Position numbers and translations under genes: made by a program
Part shown: positions 8,112-17,711 of the stretch, one piece after another
How positions within the stretch are numbered: the first letter of the stretch is position 1
How the letters are laid out: every line of letters begins with the position of its first letter
DNA from: CADEFX01 sp046154585
GTDB taxonomy: Bacteria; Pseudomonadota; Alphaproteobacteria; Rhizobiales; Hyphomicrobiaceae
Direction of reading: 5' to 3'
Assembly (NCBI GenBank): GCA_046154585.1
Contig: JBJXDX010000090.1
Span: 124,001-188,000, forward strand
Length of the DNA stretch: 64,000 nt
The notes under the pieces: model-generated
Databases searched by the model: none
What the model saw: the letters and a program-made list of their open reading frames with translations, nothing else
What the model was told of the DNA's origin: nothing

Positions 8112-9083
8112 ATGCCTCGGTTCATCCTCATCGGTCTCGGCGGCGGATTGGCGTCCGCCGTGCTGTTCGCATCGGCCGCTTCGGGCGGCGGTGCCGGCCG
8201 TATGCTGCTGTATCTGCTGGTGCCGCTGCCCAGCCTTCTCAGCGGGCTGGGATGGGGTTCGGCTGCGGCGGGTGTCGCAGCGCTGGCCGGTGCGGCGGGT
8301 GTCGCAGCCGCTCTGGGCGTCAAGTCCGCCTTGATGTTCTTTCTGAGCCACGGCGCGCCTGTGGCCGCGATCTGCTACCTGGCTCTGCTCGCCCGCCCCG
8401 TGGACGAAAAAGCCGAGCCCGGCGCCACGACATTAGAGTGGTATCCGCCCGGACACCTCGTCACGGCGGCGGCGCTGATTGCAGGCGGACTGGCGACCCT
8501 GAGCTTGCTCGTGCTCGGACCGGACCTCGATGCGCTACGCACGCTTCTACGTGACCTCATCCAGAACGTGTTCCTGAAGGAGCTGCCCGGCCTTGGGGAC
8601 CGGCAGCTCAGCGGGGATGAAATCGCCGCCGTCACCGAATTCGCGCTATACGCACTGCCTGCCGGCTTCGCTATCATGTGGCTCGGCAGCTTTCTCCTGA
8701 ATCTCTGGCTCGCAGGGCGCATCACGCAAACATCGGGACGGCTGATGCGGCCGTGGCCGGATCTCGCGGCCATGACGTTCCCGCGCTGGCTGGCACTGGC
8801 GCTTGCGGCAGCCTTTGCCCTGACGTTCTCGACCGGCTACCCGGCGTTGCTGGGCTCCGGCTTCGCGGGCGCCTTCTTCCTCGCCTACGTGCTCATGGGG
8901 CTTGCCATCGTGCACTTCATCACACGCGGGCGGCCATCGCGTCCGTTCGTGCTGTGGGGTGTCTACCTGTCGCTGCTCATTCTCAACACCTGGGCTGCGC
9001 TAATCATCGCCCTCCTCGCGCTCATGGAGCCGTTTCTGCCGCTCAGGCGAACCAGTCCGCCCAACGCCCCCAGCTCCGATTAA
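8112..9083 (+). CDS. DUF2232 family multi-pass membrane protein
   Basis: A 323-residue very hydrophobic protein with about eight membrane segments, of the DUF2232 (YybS-like) family often placed between rpsR and rplI in alphaproteobacteria. Glycine- and alanine-rich helices dominate; no catalytic motif is seen. The conserved position in a ribosomal operon is the main support. Function is unknown; a transporter-like or stress-related role has not been shown for this form. Confidence 0.75.
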   Translation: MPRFILIGLGGGLASAVLFASAASGGGAGRMLLYLLVPLPSLLSGLGWGSAAAGVAALAGAAGVAAALGVKSALMFFLSHGAPVAAICYLALLARPVDEKAEPGATTLEWYPPGHLVTAAALIAGGLATLSLLVLGPDLDALRTLLRDLIQNVFLKELPGLGDRQLSGDEIAAVTEFALYALPAGFAIMWLGSFLLNLWLAGRITQTSGRLMRPWPDLAAMTFPRWLALALAAAFALTFSTGYPALLGSGFAGAFFLAYVLMGLAIVHFITRGRPSRPFVLWGVYLSLLILNTWAALIIALLALMEPFLPLRRTSPPNAPSSD

Positions 9084-9125
9084 TTCCAACGTCAGTCACA
9101 CACACGCATCCAAGGAGAAACTAAA

Positions 9126-9722
9126 ATGCAGGTCATACTTCTCGAACGCATCGGCCGGCTCGGTCAGATGGGCGACGTCGTCAAGGTCAAGGACGGCTAC
9201 GCGCGCAATTTCCTGCTGCCGCAAGGCAAGGCCCTGCGCGCCACCGATGAGAACAAGGGCCACTTCGAGAAGGACCGCGCCCAGCTCGAGGCGCGAAACC
9301 TCGAGCTGAAAAAAGAAGCCGAGGTCGTGGCCGCGAAGTTGACAGGCCAGGAGTTCGTGGCCATCCGGCAGGCCGGCGATACCGGCCAGCTTTACGGCTC
9401 CGTGTCGCCCCGCGACATCGCCGAGGTCGTGACACAGGGCGGCTTCTCCGTCGACCGCCGCCAGATCCTGCTCGATCGCCCGATCAAGGCGCTGGGCCTT
9501 CACCCCGTGCAGGTGGCGCTGCACCCCGAAGTTGTAGTCAAGGTTCAGGTCAACGTCGCGCGCTCCGAGTCCGAGGCTGAGCGTCAGTCGCGCGGCGAGG
9601 ACGTCACGATGGTGCGCGGGGAAACGCTGGAAATCGAAACCTTCAATCCCGATGCCGTTTTCGAGGGGGGGCGGCCTGACGAGGCCGAGGGCGAGGCGGC
9701 GCCGGAAGGCAGCCAGACCTGA
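9126..9722 (+). CDS. rplI: 50S ribosomal protein L9
   Basis: A 198-residue protein starting MQVILLERIGRLGQMGDVVKVKDGYARNFLLP (read in segments; the N-terminal rRNA-binding domain), followed by the long connecting helix and a C-terminal domain with GQLYGSVSPRDIAE. It is about 45 residues longer than the 150-residue type because of an acidic tail (EGGRPDEAEGEAAPEG), as in related alphaproteobacteria. AAGGAGA precedes the ATG. Confidence 0.96.
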   Translation: MQVILLERIGRLGQMGDVVKVKDGYARNFLLPQGKALRATDENKGHFEKDRAQLEARNLELKKEAEVVAAKLTGQEFVAIRQAGDTGQLYGSVSPRDIAEVVTQGGFSVDRRQILLDRPIKALGLHPVQVALHPEVVVKVQVNVARSESEAERQSRGEDVTMVRGETLEIETFNPDAVFEGGRPDEAEGEAAPEGSQT

Positions 9723-9734
9723 GTTCTCTCGCCG

Positions 9735-9765
9735 CCGGACTGGGCGCATCCTGCGCACCGTCCGG
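9735..9765 (+). terminator. Probable terminator after rplI
   Basis: CCGGAC and GTCCGG enclose an inner GGCGCA/TGCGC stem, giving a compact two-part hairpin just after the rplI stop. It is followed by TTGCATATAATTTT, which is T-rich but not an unbroken run. It probably ends the ribosomal operon. Confidence 0.55.
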
Positions 9766-9900
9766 TTGCATATAATTTTGCAGATCACGCGTGCGCGACG
9801 CGGGGCTAGCCAGCGGTTACGACTTTCGTATAATTTATGACCAGTGTTCTGCCTGAGCGGGCATGGCGGGACGAAGGGAGGGTTTGCGTCGAGGTTGGCT

Positions 9901-11163
9901 ATGTTCAAGCCGCTGGCCTTTATGCTGCGCCGAATTGTGGTTCGCGGCAATTTGACCTTCGTTACCGGTGACGGGAGCCGTCACACGTTCGGCAATGGCG
10001 AAGGACGCCCTGTCGTCGCGCGCTTGACCGACAAGCGCATCGAACGTCAGCTGGCGCTCGATGCGCAACTGGCTGTGGGCGAAGCCTACATGCAAGGCCG
10101 CCTCGCGATGGTGGAAGGCACCATCTACGATCTGCTTGCGGTCGTTCTGCAAAACATGATGGAGCGGCCGCTGCCGCGCTGGAGCCACAGCCTGGACCTG
10201 GCGCGCTTCATGACGCGGCGGATCGCGCAGTTCAATCCGGCCGGCCGCGCCCGCAGCAACGTCTCGCATCACTACGACATCGACGGCACGATTTACGACC
10301 TGTTCCTCGACAGTGACCGGCAATATTCGTGCGCTTACTTCTCCGACAAGCGCATGAACCTCGAGGAAGCCCAGGTCGCCAAGAAGAGGCATCTGGCAGC
10401 CAAGCTCGCCGTGCGCAACGGCCATAAGGTGCTGGACATCGGATCAGGGTGGGGCGGGCTTGGCCTTTATCTTGCCCGCACCGCCGGCTGCACGGTGGAT
10501 GGGGTGACGCTATCGGTGGAGCAGCTGAAGCTCGCCCAGGAGCGCGCCGACCGCCAGGGTTTGCAGCAGGCTGTTCGCTTCCACCTGCAGGACTACCGCC
10601 ACATCGAAGGACGCTACGACCGCATCGTCTCGGTGGGCATGTTCGAGCACGTGGGCGTCAATCACTACGCCACATTCTTCCGGAAGACGCGCGAACTGTT
10701 GACCGAGGACGGCGTCGCGCTCGTGCATTTCATCGGCCGCTCGGACCGGCCCACGATTACGAACCCGTTCATCGCCAAGTACATCTTTCCTGGCGGTTAC
10801 ATCCCCGCGCTGTCGGAAGTGATGCCCGCCATCGAGCGCTCCGGCCTGATCGCCACCGACGTGGAGATCCTGCGCCTGCACTATGCCGAGACACTCCGGC
10901 ATTGGCGGGAGCGCTTCCTCGCGCACTGGGAGGAAGCCAAGCGCATCCGTGGCGAGGAGTTCTGCCGCATGTGGGAGTTCTATCTGGCCGGCTCGGAATG
11001 CGCCTTCCGCTTCCAGAACCTCGTCGTGTTCCAGATCCAGCTGGCGCGGCGCGTCGATGCGCTGCCGTGGGTGCGCGACTACGTCTCGCAGGCGGAGCGG
11101 GAGCTGGCGGCTGCCGAACGAGCCGGCGTCGAGCGAGAGTCGCCGCGTCTCGTCGGCGAATAG
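9901..11163 (+). CDS. cfa: Cyclopropane-fatty-acyl-phospholipid synthase family protein
   Basis: A 420-residue SAM-dependent methyltransferase that likely adds a methylene bridge across double bonds of membrane phospholipid acyl chains. The SAM-binding motif VLDIGSGWGG is at residues 177-186; VSHHYDIDG, YSCAYFSD, SVGMFEHVG and FIGRSDRP are family signatures. The ATG at 9901 follows GGGAGGG; an ATG at 9844 would add 19 residues. A TATAAT box at 9829-9834 with a poor -35 could drive it, which would fit stationary-phase control, but this is inference. Confidence 0.9.
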   Translation: MFKPLAFMLRRIVVRGNLTFVTGDGSRHTFGNGEGRPVVARLTDKRIERQLALDAQLAVGEAYMQGRLAMVEGTIYDLLAVVLQNMMERPLPRWSHSLDLARFMTRRIAQFNPAGRARSNVSHHYDIDGTIYDLFLDSDRQYSCAYFSDKRMNLEEAQVAKKRHLAAKLAVRNGHKVLDIGSGWGGLGLYLARTAGCTVDGVTLSVEQLKLAQERADRQGLQQAVRFHLQDYRHIEGRYDRIVSVGMFEHVGVNHYATFFRKTRELLTEDGVALVHFIGRSDRPTITNPFIAKYIFPGGYIPALSEVMPAIERSGLIATDVEILRLHYAETLRHWRERFLAHWEEAKRIRGEEFCRMWEFYLAGSECAFRFQNLVVFQIQLARRVDALPWVRDYVSQAERELAAAERAGVERESPRLVGE

Positions 11164-11282
11164 TGGGCGATTCGGGTCTCACACAAACGGAATCTCGGCG
11201 CCGTGTGCATAACGGGGACACGCGGTGCCGCGGGCGGCGCTGCTACCACTTGCGCTGAGGCGAATCGGCTAGCGTCCCGCGC

Positions 11283-12800
11283 ATGGCACAACAGCTTCTC
11301 ACCAGCATTGCCGGCGGCAAATCTTCCGGCACGGACACCGACGTCCTCCCCCTCAGGACGGCGCCCCACAATATCGAGGCCGAGCAGGCTTTGCTCGGCG
11401 CTATCCTCGTCAACAACGAGGCCCACGACCGGGTTTCGAGTTTCCTCATGCCCGAGCACTTTTTCGATCCCGTGCATGCCGGCATCTACGAGGTCGCGGC
11501 CAAGCTGATCGGCGCCGGCAAGCAGGCGACGCCGATCACCTTGCGGACGTTTTTCGAGAGCGCGGAGCCGATCGCGCCGGATCTGACGGTGCCCCAGTAT
11601 CTCGGGCGGCTGGCGGCGAACGCCACGACCATCATCAACGCGGCCGACTATGGACGCACGGTCTACGACCTGTTCGTGCGGCGGCAGCTCATCGTCGTCG
11701 GTGAGGATCTGGTCAACGTCGCCTACGACTCGCCCGTCGACTTTCCGCCGAAGGAGCAGATCGAGGACGCGGAAAGCCGCCTCTTCTCGCTCGCGGAAGC
11801 CGGCAAATACGGCCAGGGCTTCCTGACGTTCAACACCGCGCTGACACATGCCATCGAGATGGCGAACAACGCCTATCAGCGCGATGGCGGGCTGTCGGGC
11901 ATCGCCACGGGCTTGCGCGATCTCGACGGCAAGATGGGCGGCCTGCAGTCGTCCGATCTCATCATCCTCGCCGGCCGTCCGTCGATGGGAAAGACGGCGC
12001 TCGCGACCAATATCGCCTTCCAGGTGGCGCGCGCCTACAAGGCCGAGCGGCAGATGGACGGCAGCGACAAGGTCGTCGACGGCGCCATCGTCGGGTTCTT
12101 CTCGTTGGAAATGTCGGCCGAGCAGCTGGCGACCCGCATCCTGTCGGAGCAGTCGGAGATTTCGTCGGAGAAGATCCGGCGCGGCATGATCAACGAGGAC
12201 GAGTTCAAGCGGCTCGTCCAGGTGTCGCAGGAAATGTCATCATTGCCGCTCTACATCGATCAGACCGGCGGCATCTCCATTGCGCAGCTTGCGGCCCGCG
12301 CAAGAAAGCTCAAGCGTCAGAAGGGGCTCGGCCTGCTGGTGGTGGACTATCTGCAGCTTCTGACCGGCTCGTCGCGTCGCGCCTCGGAAGGCCGCGTGCA
12401 GGAGGTTTCGGAGATCACGACGGGGCTAAAAGCGCTGGCCAAGGAGCTGGCCGTGCCTATCATCGCCCTATCGCAGCTCTCGCGGCAGGTTGAGAACCGC
12501 GAGGACAAACGCCCGCAGCTCTCCGACTTGCGTGAATCGGGCTCCATCGAACAGGATGCCGACGTTGTCATGTTCGTGTACCGGGAGGAATACTATGTAG
12601 AGCGGCTGAAGCCCCATGAAGGCACGGTCGAGTTCCAGGATTGGATGGCCAAGATGCAGCTCGTCAGCGGCAAGGCCGAGGTCATCATCGGCAAGCAGCG
12701 CCACGGTCCGGTGGGCTCCGTGCAGATGCAGTTCGATTCCAACGTCACGCGCTTCTCCGATCTGGCGCGCGACCAGTACATGCCGGAGCGACTCGAGTGA
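11283..12800 (+). CDS. dnaB: Replicative DNA helicase DnaB
   Basis: A 505-residue hexameric helicase of the replication fork. The N-terminal primase-interacting domain (HNIEAEQALLGAILVNNEA) leads by a linker to the RecA-like motor with Walker A GRPSMGKT at 231-238, LLVVDYLQLL as Walker B, and DLRESGSIEQDADVV. There is no intein. The first 25 residues are variable. Its stop overlaps the GTG start of alr by four bases (GTGA). Confidence 0.96.
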   Translation: MAQQLLTSIAGGKSSGTDTDVLPLRTAPHNIEAEQALLGAILVNNEAHDRVSSFLMPEHFFDPVHAGIYEVAAKLIGAGKQATPITLRTFFESAEPIAPDLTVPQYLGRLAANATTIINAADYGRTVYDLFVRRQLIVVGEDLVNVAYDSPVDFPPKEQIEDAESRLFSLAEAGKYGQGFLTFNTALTHAIEMANNAYQRDGGLSGIATGLRDLDGKMGGLQSSDLIILAGRPSMGKTALATNIAFQVARAYKAERQMDGSDKVVDGAIVGFFSLEMSAEQLATRILSEQSEISSEKIRRGMINEDEFKRLVQVSQEMSSLPLYIDQTGGISIAQLAARARKLKRQKGLGLLVVDYLQLLTGSSRRASEGRVQEVSEITTGLKALAKELAVPIIALSQLSRQVENREDKRPQLSDLRESGSIEQDADVVMFVYREEYYVERLKPHEGTVEFQDWMAKMQLVSGKAEVIIGKQRHGPVGSVQMQFDSNVTRFSDLARDQYMPERLE

Positions 12801-13960
12801 CAGGCACGGCGTCAGGTTTCGCTGCGGGGATCCGCACCGGCGCCATCCCGCCTGACGCGCGAGCCGTGCTCTCGATCAATCTGGCGGCGTTGAGGGCCAA
12901 CTGGCGCGAATTGAACAAGGCGTCGGGCGCCGCCGAATGCGCCGGGGTCATCAAGGCAGACGCCTATGGCCTCGGCCTCGAGGCAATTGCGCGTGCGCTG
13001 CGCGACGAGGGATGCGCCACGTTCTTCGTGGCAACACTTTCCGAAGCGCGATTGCTGCGCAATGTCGAGCCGGCTGCGGCCATCTATGTCCTCGACGGTC
13101 TGCTGCCGGGTGCTGCGGCCTACTATGCCGGTTTCGACCTAAGACCCTGCCTGGGCAGTCTCGCCGAAGTTCGGGAATGGGCGGCCTATTGCGATGCGAC
13201 CGGACGACGGCTGGGCGCCGCTGTGCACATCGATACTGGCATCAATCGCCTGGGCTTGCCGCCGATCGAGGTCGATGCGCTTGCGGCCGAGCCGGGACTT
13301 TTCGAGACGTTTTCGCTTGCGCTAATCATGAGTCATCTGGCGTGTGCGGACGAGCCTGCGCATCCGATGAATGCGCTGCAGCGGGCACGGTTTGACGCTT
13401 TGCGCGCGAAGCTGCCGCCGGCGCCCGCGAGCCTCGCCAATTCGGGCGGCGTGTTTCTGGGACCCGACTACCACTACGATCTCGTGCGCCCGGGCATCGC
13501 GCTCTATGGCGGCCGCGCGCTGCAGGACACCAACAATCCCATGCAGTGGGTTGTGCGGCTGCAGGCGCGCATCCTGCAGGTGCGCGACATCGCGGCAGGC
13601 GAACCGATCGGCTACGGCGCGACGTTCCGCACGGAGCGCAACGCCGTGGTGGCGACGCTCGCCTGCGGCTATGCCGACGGTTTCCTGCGCGCCTTGAGTG
13701 GGACCGCGGTCAAGCCGGGCCCGGTAGGCTACATCGGCGACTACCCAGTGCCGGTCGTCGGCCGCGTGTCGATGGATCTAATCACGGTCGATGTCACCGA
13801 CGTGCCGCCCGAGTTGGCCCGGCGTGGCGCGTGGGTCGAGGTCATGGGCGCGCGGACCACGATCGACGACCTGACGGACCGGGCCGGCACGATCGGCTAC
13901 GAGCTCCTGACGCGGCTGGGGCGGCGTGTGCATCGCGTGTATCTCGGGCGGGAGACGTGA
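12797..13960 (+). CDS. alr: Alanine racemase
   Basis: A 387-residue PLP enzyme that makes D-alanine for peptidoglycan. The PLP lysine is Lys53 in GVIKADAYGLG and the second base is Tyr272 in IGYGATFRTER; HIDTGINRLGL and RPGIALYG are conserved. The frame is open far upstream inside dnaB, but the GTG at 12797, overlapping the dnaB stop, gives the family length. Coupling with dnaB and radA is common in this order. Confidence 0.94.
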   Translation: MTGTASGFAAGIRTGAIPPDARAVLSINLAALRANWRELNKASGAAECAGVIKADAYGLGLEAIARALRDEGCATFFVATLSEARLLRNVEPAAAIYVLDGLLPGAAAYYAGFDLRPCLGSLAEVREWAAYCDATGRRLGAAVHIDTGINRLGLPPIEVDALAAEPGLFETFSLALIMSHLACADEPAHPMNALQRARFDALRAKLPPAPASLANSGGVFLGPDYHYDLVRPGIALYGGRALQDTNNPMQWVVRLQARILQVRDIAAGEPIGYGATFRTERNAVVATLACGYADGFLRALSGTAVKPGPVGYIGDYPVPVVGRVSMDLITVDVTDVPPELARRGAWVEVMGARTTIDDLTDRAGTIGYELLTRLGRRVHRVYLGRET

Positions 13961-13965
13961 CGCGC

Positions 13966-15342
13966 ATGGCCAAACCGGCGCGTTCGTCGTTCGTCTGCCA
14001 GAACTGCGGGACAAGCGCGCCGCGCTGGACAGGCAAGTGCGCCTCCTGCGGCGAGTGGAATACGCTGGTCGAGGAGACCGATCCGGGTCCGGCGCCGGGC
14101 TCCGGCGTGACGAAGGCGTCGCGCGGGCGCGTGGTCACGCTGGAGTCGCTCAAGGGCGACAGCAGGGACACGCCACGCATTCCGACCGGCATGCCCGAGC
14201 TGCAGCGCGTCACTGGCGGCGGCCTCGTGCCCGGGTGTGCGCTCCTGATTGGCGGAGAGCCCGGGATCGGCAAATCCACGCTGCTGCTCCAACTCGCGGC
14301 GAACCTGGCGCGCGCTGGGCGGCGCACGATCTACTTCTCCGGCGAGGAAGCGATCGCCCAAGTTCGCCTGCGGGCCGAGAGGCTGGGTCTGGCAGACGCG
14401 CCGGTGGCGCTGGGCGCCGAGACGAACCTGTCGAATATCCTGGCGACGCTCGGCGATGGGCCGCGCCCGGATCTGATCGTGATCGATTCGATCCAGACGC
14501 TGTGGGCCGACGCCCTTGACGCCGCGCCTGGCACCGTGAGCCAGGTCAGGGCGGCATGCCAGTCGCTGATCCGCTTCGCCAAGCAGACCGGCGCGGCACT
14601 GCTGCTTGTCGGGCATGTCACCAAGGACGGCCAGATCGCGGGCCCCAAGGTGGTCGAGCACATGGTCGATACCGTGCTCTATTTCGAGGGTGATCGGGGA
14701 CATCCCTTCCGCATTTTGCGCGCGGTCAAAAACCGTTTCGGCGCGACCGATGAGATCGGCGTCTTCGAGATGGCAGGCGCGGGGCTCCAGGAGGTCGCGA
14801 ACCCCTCCGAGCTGTTCCTCGGCGAGCGTGACTCGCACGCGCCGGGCGCTGCGGTCTTTGCCGGCGTCGAGGGGACACGTCCGCTGCTGGTCGAGATCCA
14901 GGCGCTGGTCGCGGCCTCGACGCTCGGGACGCCACGGCGTGCCGTCGTGGGCTGGGACTCCAACCGGCTATCCATGCTGCTGGCGGTGCTCGATGCCCGC
15001 TGCGGCGTTAGCCTGGCGCAGCACGACGTCTACCTCAACGTCGCCGGCGGCTTGAAGATTACGGAGCCTGCGGCGGACGTGGCCGTAGCGGCCGCCCTGC
15101 TCTCGTCATTTTCCGGTGTTGCCCTTCCGTCAGACCACGTTTATTTCGGCGAGATCAGCCTCTCCGGCGCGGTCAGAGCGGCGGGGCACATGGCGACGCG
15201 ACTCAAGGAAGCCAACAAGCTGGGCTTCAAGCAGGCCGTGGTTCCCGCTTCCGGCGACGTGGATACCGGCGCTGTGAAGATCCGCCTCACCCGATTGGCG
15301 CACCTCAAGGAACTTGCGGAAAGCATCGGTCCGTGCCAGTGA
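13966..15342 (+). CDS. radA: DNA repair protein RadA
   Basis: A 458-residue RecA-related ATPase that drives branch migration in recombinational repair. The N-terminal zinc ribbon has Cys11, Cys14, Cys25 and Cys28 (CQNCG...CASCGEW). Walker A is GGEPGIGKST, followed by the RadA-specific KNRFG motif and a Lon-protease-like C-terminal domain. A GTG nine bases earlier (13957) overlapping alr's stop is an alternative start. It is the last member of the dnaB-alr-radA run. Confidence 0.95.
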   Translation: MAKPARSSFVCQNCGTSAPRWTGKCASCGEWNTLVEETDPGPAPGSGVTKASRGRVVTLESLKGDSRDTPRIPTGMPELQRVTGGGLVPGCALLIGGEPGIGKSTLLLQLAANLARAGRRTIYFSGEEAIAQVRLRAERLGLADAPVALGAETNLSNILATLGDGPRPDLIVIDSIQTLWADALDAAPGTVSQVRAACQSLIRFAKQTGAALLLVGHVTKDGQIAGPKVVEHMVDTVLYFEGDRGHPFRILRAVKNRFGATDEIGVFEMAGAGLQEVANPSELFLGERDSHAPGAAVFAGVEGTRPLLVEIQALVAASTLGTPRRAVVGWDSNRLSMLLAVLDARCGVSLAQHDVYLNVAGGLKITEPAADVAVAAALLSSFSGVALPSDHVYFGEISLSGAVRAAGHMATRLKEANKLGFKQAVVPASGDVDTGAVKIRLTRLAHLKELAESIGPCQ

Positions 15343-15367
15343 ATTTGCGCGCCGTGAGGGTATCCAG

Positions 15368-16042
15368 ATGCCCTCGATCGTTGTGCCCATCTCCGGCTCT
15401 GCAATCCTAGGACGCAAACCGATGCTCGGCCCCCTCACCTACCTCGACGCGGCGCTCCTGGCCGTTGCGCTGCTGTCCGGCCTGCTGGCGATGTATCGCG
15501 GATTCACCCGCGAGGTGCTGTCCATCCTGTCCTGGATCGTGGCGGCGGCGGCCGTGTTGTATTTCGTCCTTTACCACCGACAGACGGCCGAGCAGCTTGC
15601 CGTTCAGTTTCACGCGCCGCTGGCGGTGGCACAGGTGGTGGTCGGCGGCATCATTTTCCTGCTTGTCCTCATCATCGTGCACCTCATCACGGCACGGATC
15701 TCCGACACCATCCTCGATAGCCGGGTGGGCATCATCGACCGCATCCTGGGCTTCGCCTTCGGAGTGCTGCGCGGCTTCGTGCTCGTCGTCATTCCTTACA
15801 TGTTTTACGAGTCATTCGTGCCGGATCCGAACCAGCAGTTTCCCTGGGTCCGGGAGGCGAGCTCCCTCCCCTACATCAAGAGCACGGGGAACACGTTTAA
15901 AGGCGTATTGACCCGGTTTGTGCCCGGATCGCTGATGGGACAGGGCGAACAGCAAGGTTTCTTGCTGGAAAACCGGGTGTGGCACGTCGCCGTGGATGGC
16001 AAACGCAATCAATTCGTCATATATACCCGCACGGCAGGGTGA
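15368..16042 (+). CDS. cvpA: CvpA family membrane protein
   Basis: An integral membrane protein of the CvpA (colicin V production) family with about four segments in the first 150 residues (TYLDAALLAVALLSGLLAMYRGF, where the YRGFTREVLS motif is typical) and a charged C-terminal tail. GAGGG precedes ATG 15368 (224 residues); ATG 15422 would give the more usual 206. It lies directly upstream of purF, the classical cvpA-purF pairing. Its biochemical role is unsettled; envelope stress tolerance is reported for homologues. Confidence 0.85.
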   Translation: MPSIVVPISGSAILGRKPMLGPLTYLDAALLAVALLSGLLAMYRGFTREVLSILSWIVAAAAVLYFVLYHRQTAEQLAVQFHAPLAVAQVVVGGIIFLLVLIIVHLITARISDTILDSRVGIIDRILGFAFGVLRGFVLVVIPYMFYESFVPDPNQQFPWVREASSLPYIKSTGNTFKGVLTRFVPGSLMGQGEQQGFLLENRVWHVAVDGKRNQFVIYTRTAG

Positions 16043-16105
16043 TCGGGCCTGAGTCCCGGTACAGCTGGTGGCAGGTTGAACGCGCAAAATAACGGAGTGA
16101 CGGCC

Positions 16106-17593
16106 ATGTCGCGAGGGCAAGATGGCAGTCGCAGCGGGTATTTAGGCGGGGAATCGCGGTACGGCGATGACCGGCTGCGGGAAGAATGCGGCGTGTTCGG
16201 CGTGTTCGGTCACGAAGATGCCGCCGCCCTGACGGCCCTCGGATTGCACGCCCTCCAGCATCGCGGCCAGGAAGGCTGCGGCATCGTGACCTACGACGGC
16301 AGCCACTTCAACCAGGAACGCCGCCTCGGTCTCGTCGGCGACAACTTCAACAAGGCCGAAGTCATTGCCCGCCTGAAAGGGCGCATGGCCGTCGGCCATA
16401 ACCGCTATTCCACGACCGGCGACGTGGTCCTGCGTAATGTGCAACCGCTGTTCGCCGATCTCGATACGGGCGGGTTCGCGGTCGGCCACAACGGCAACCT
16501 CACCAACGCCCTGACGCTCCGGCAAGAGCTGATCTCCTCAGGTGCCATCTGCCAATCGACCTCCGATACGGAGGTCGTTTTGCATTTGATCTCCCGCTCG
16601 AAGAAACGCCGCATCGTCGAGCGGATGGTCGATGCGCTGCTGCAGATCGAGGGCGCCTATGCCTTCGTGGGCCTCACCAACGACATGCTGATCGGCGCGC
16701 GCGATCCCATAGGCATCCGGCCGCTGGTGCTGGGGCGGTTGGGTGAAGCCTGGGTTCTGACGTCGGAGACTTGCGCCCTCGATATCGTCGGCGCCGAGTT
16801 CGTACGCGAGATCGAGAACGGCGAAGTGATCGCCATCACGGCAGAGGGGATCACGAGCCATCGGCCCTTCCCACGGCGGCCGGCGCGGCCGTGTGTCTTC
16901 GAGTACGTCTACTTTGCCCGGCCGGATTCCATCGTCGGCGGTCGGAGCGTATACGACATCCGCAAGCAGTTCGGCGTCCAGCTTGCGCTCGAGGCGCCGG
17001 CCGAGGCCGACGTGATCGTGCCGGTGCCGGATTCGGGCGTTCCCTCCGCGATCGGATACTCGACCGCCTCGGGCGTTCCATTCGAGCTCGGCATCATCCG
17101 CAATCACTACGTCGGTCGCACCTTCATCGAGCCCGAGCAGCGCATCCGTCAGCTCGGCGTGAAACTGAAGCACTCGGCCAATCCCGGCGTCATCCGCGGC
17201 AATCGCGTTGTGCTGATCGACGACAGCGTCGTGCGCGGCACGACGTCCAAGAAGATCGTGGCCATGATCAAGGAGGCGGGCGCGCGCGAGGTGCACATGC
17301 GCATTTCGAGCCCGCCGATCAAGTATCCGGATTTCTACGGCATCGACACACCCAGCCCTGACGATCTGCTGGCGGCGAACATGACGGTCGAGGAGATGCG
17401 CGAGTTCATGGGCGCGGACAGCCTCGCCTTCCTGTCGGTCGACGGCCTCTACCGCGCCATGGGCTACGATCACCGCGACTCGCGCAGTCCGCAATTCACG
17501 GACCACTGCTTCACCGGCGACTATCCCACGCGCCTCGTCGATCAGGACGGCGCGGCAGACTTCCAGCTTTCTCTGCTGGCGGAAGCTCGCTAG
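16106..17593 (+). CDS. purF: Amidophosphoribosyltransferase PurF
   Basis: A 495-residue enzyme catalysing the first step of purine synthesis, transferring glutamine amide nitrogen to PRPP. A short propeptide precedes the catalytic Cys28 in REECGVFGVFG, followed by the glutaminase domain (HRGQEGCGIVTYDG, GHNRYSTTG) and the phosphoribosyltransferase domain with VVLIDDSVVRGTTSKK. ATG 16106 has GGAG eight bases upstream; ATG 16076 would add ten residues. Confidence 0.96.
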   Translation: MSRGQDGSRSGYLGGESRYGDDRLREECGVFGVFGHEDAAALTALGLHALQHRGQEGCGIVTYDGSHFNQERRLGLVGDNFNKAEVIARLKGRMAVGHNRYSTTGDVVLRNVQPLFADLDTGGFAVGHNGNLTNALTLRQELISSGAICQSTSDTEVVLHLISRSKKRRIVERMVDALLQIEGAYAFVGLTNDMLIGARDPIGIRPLVLGRLGEAWVLTSETCALDIVGAEFVREIENGEVIAITAEGITSHRPFPRRPARPCVFEYVYFARPDSIVGGRSVYDIRKQFGVQLALEAPAEADVIVPVPDSGVPSAIGYSTASGVPFELGIIRNHYVGRTFIEPEQRIRQLGVKLKHSANPGVIRGNRVVLIDDSVVRGTTSKKIVAMIKEAGAREVHMRISSPPIKYPDFYGIDTPSPDDLLAANMTVEEMREFMGADSLAFLSVDGLYRAMGYDHRDSRSPQFTDHCFTGDYPTRLVDQDGAADFQLSLLAEAR

Positions 17594-17711
17594 CCCAACC
17601 CGCGTATCCTTCAACGAAATTAGGTTGTACAGGGTGCAGACCCGCAGGCTATGGCTTGCCGGGCCGTGACGGGCGCGGTAGCTCGCACGCCAGACCAGGA
17701 CCTGACAGACC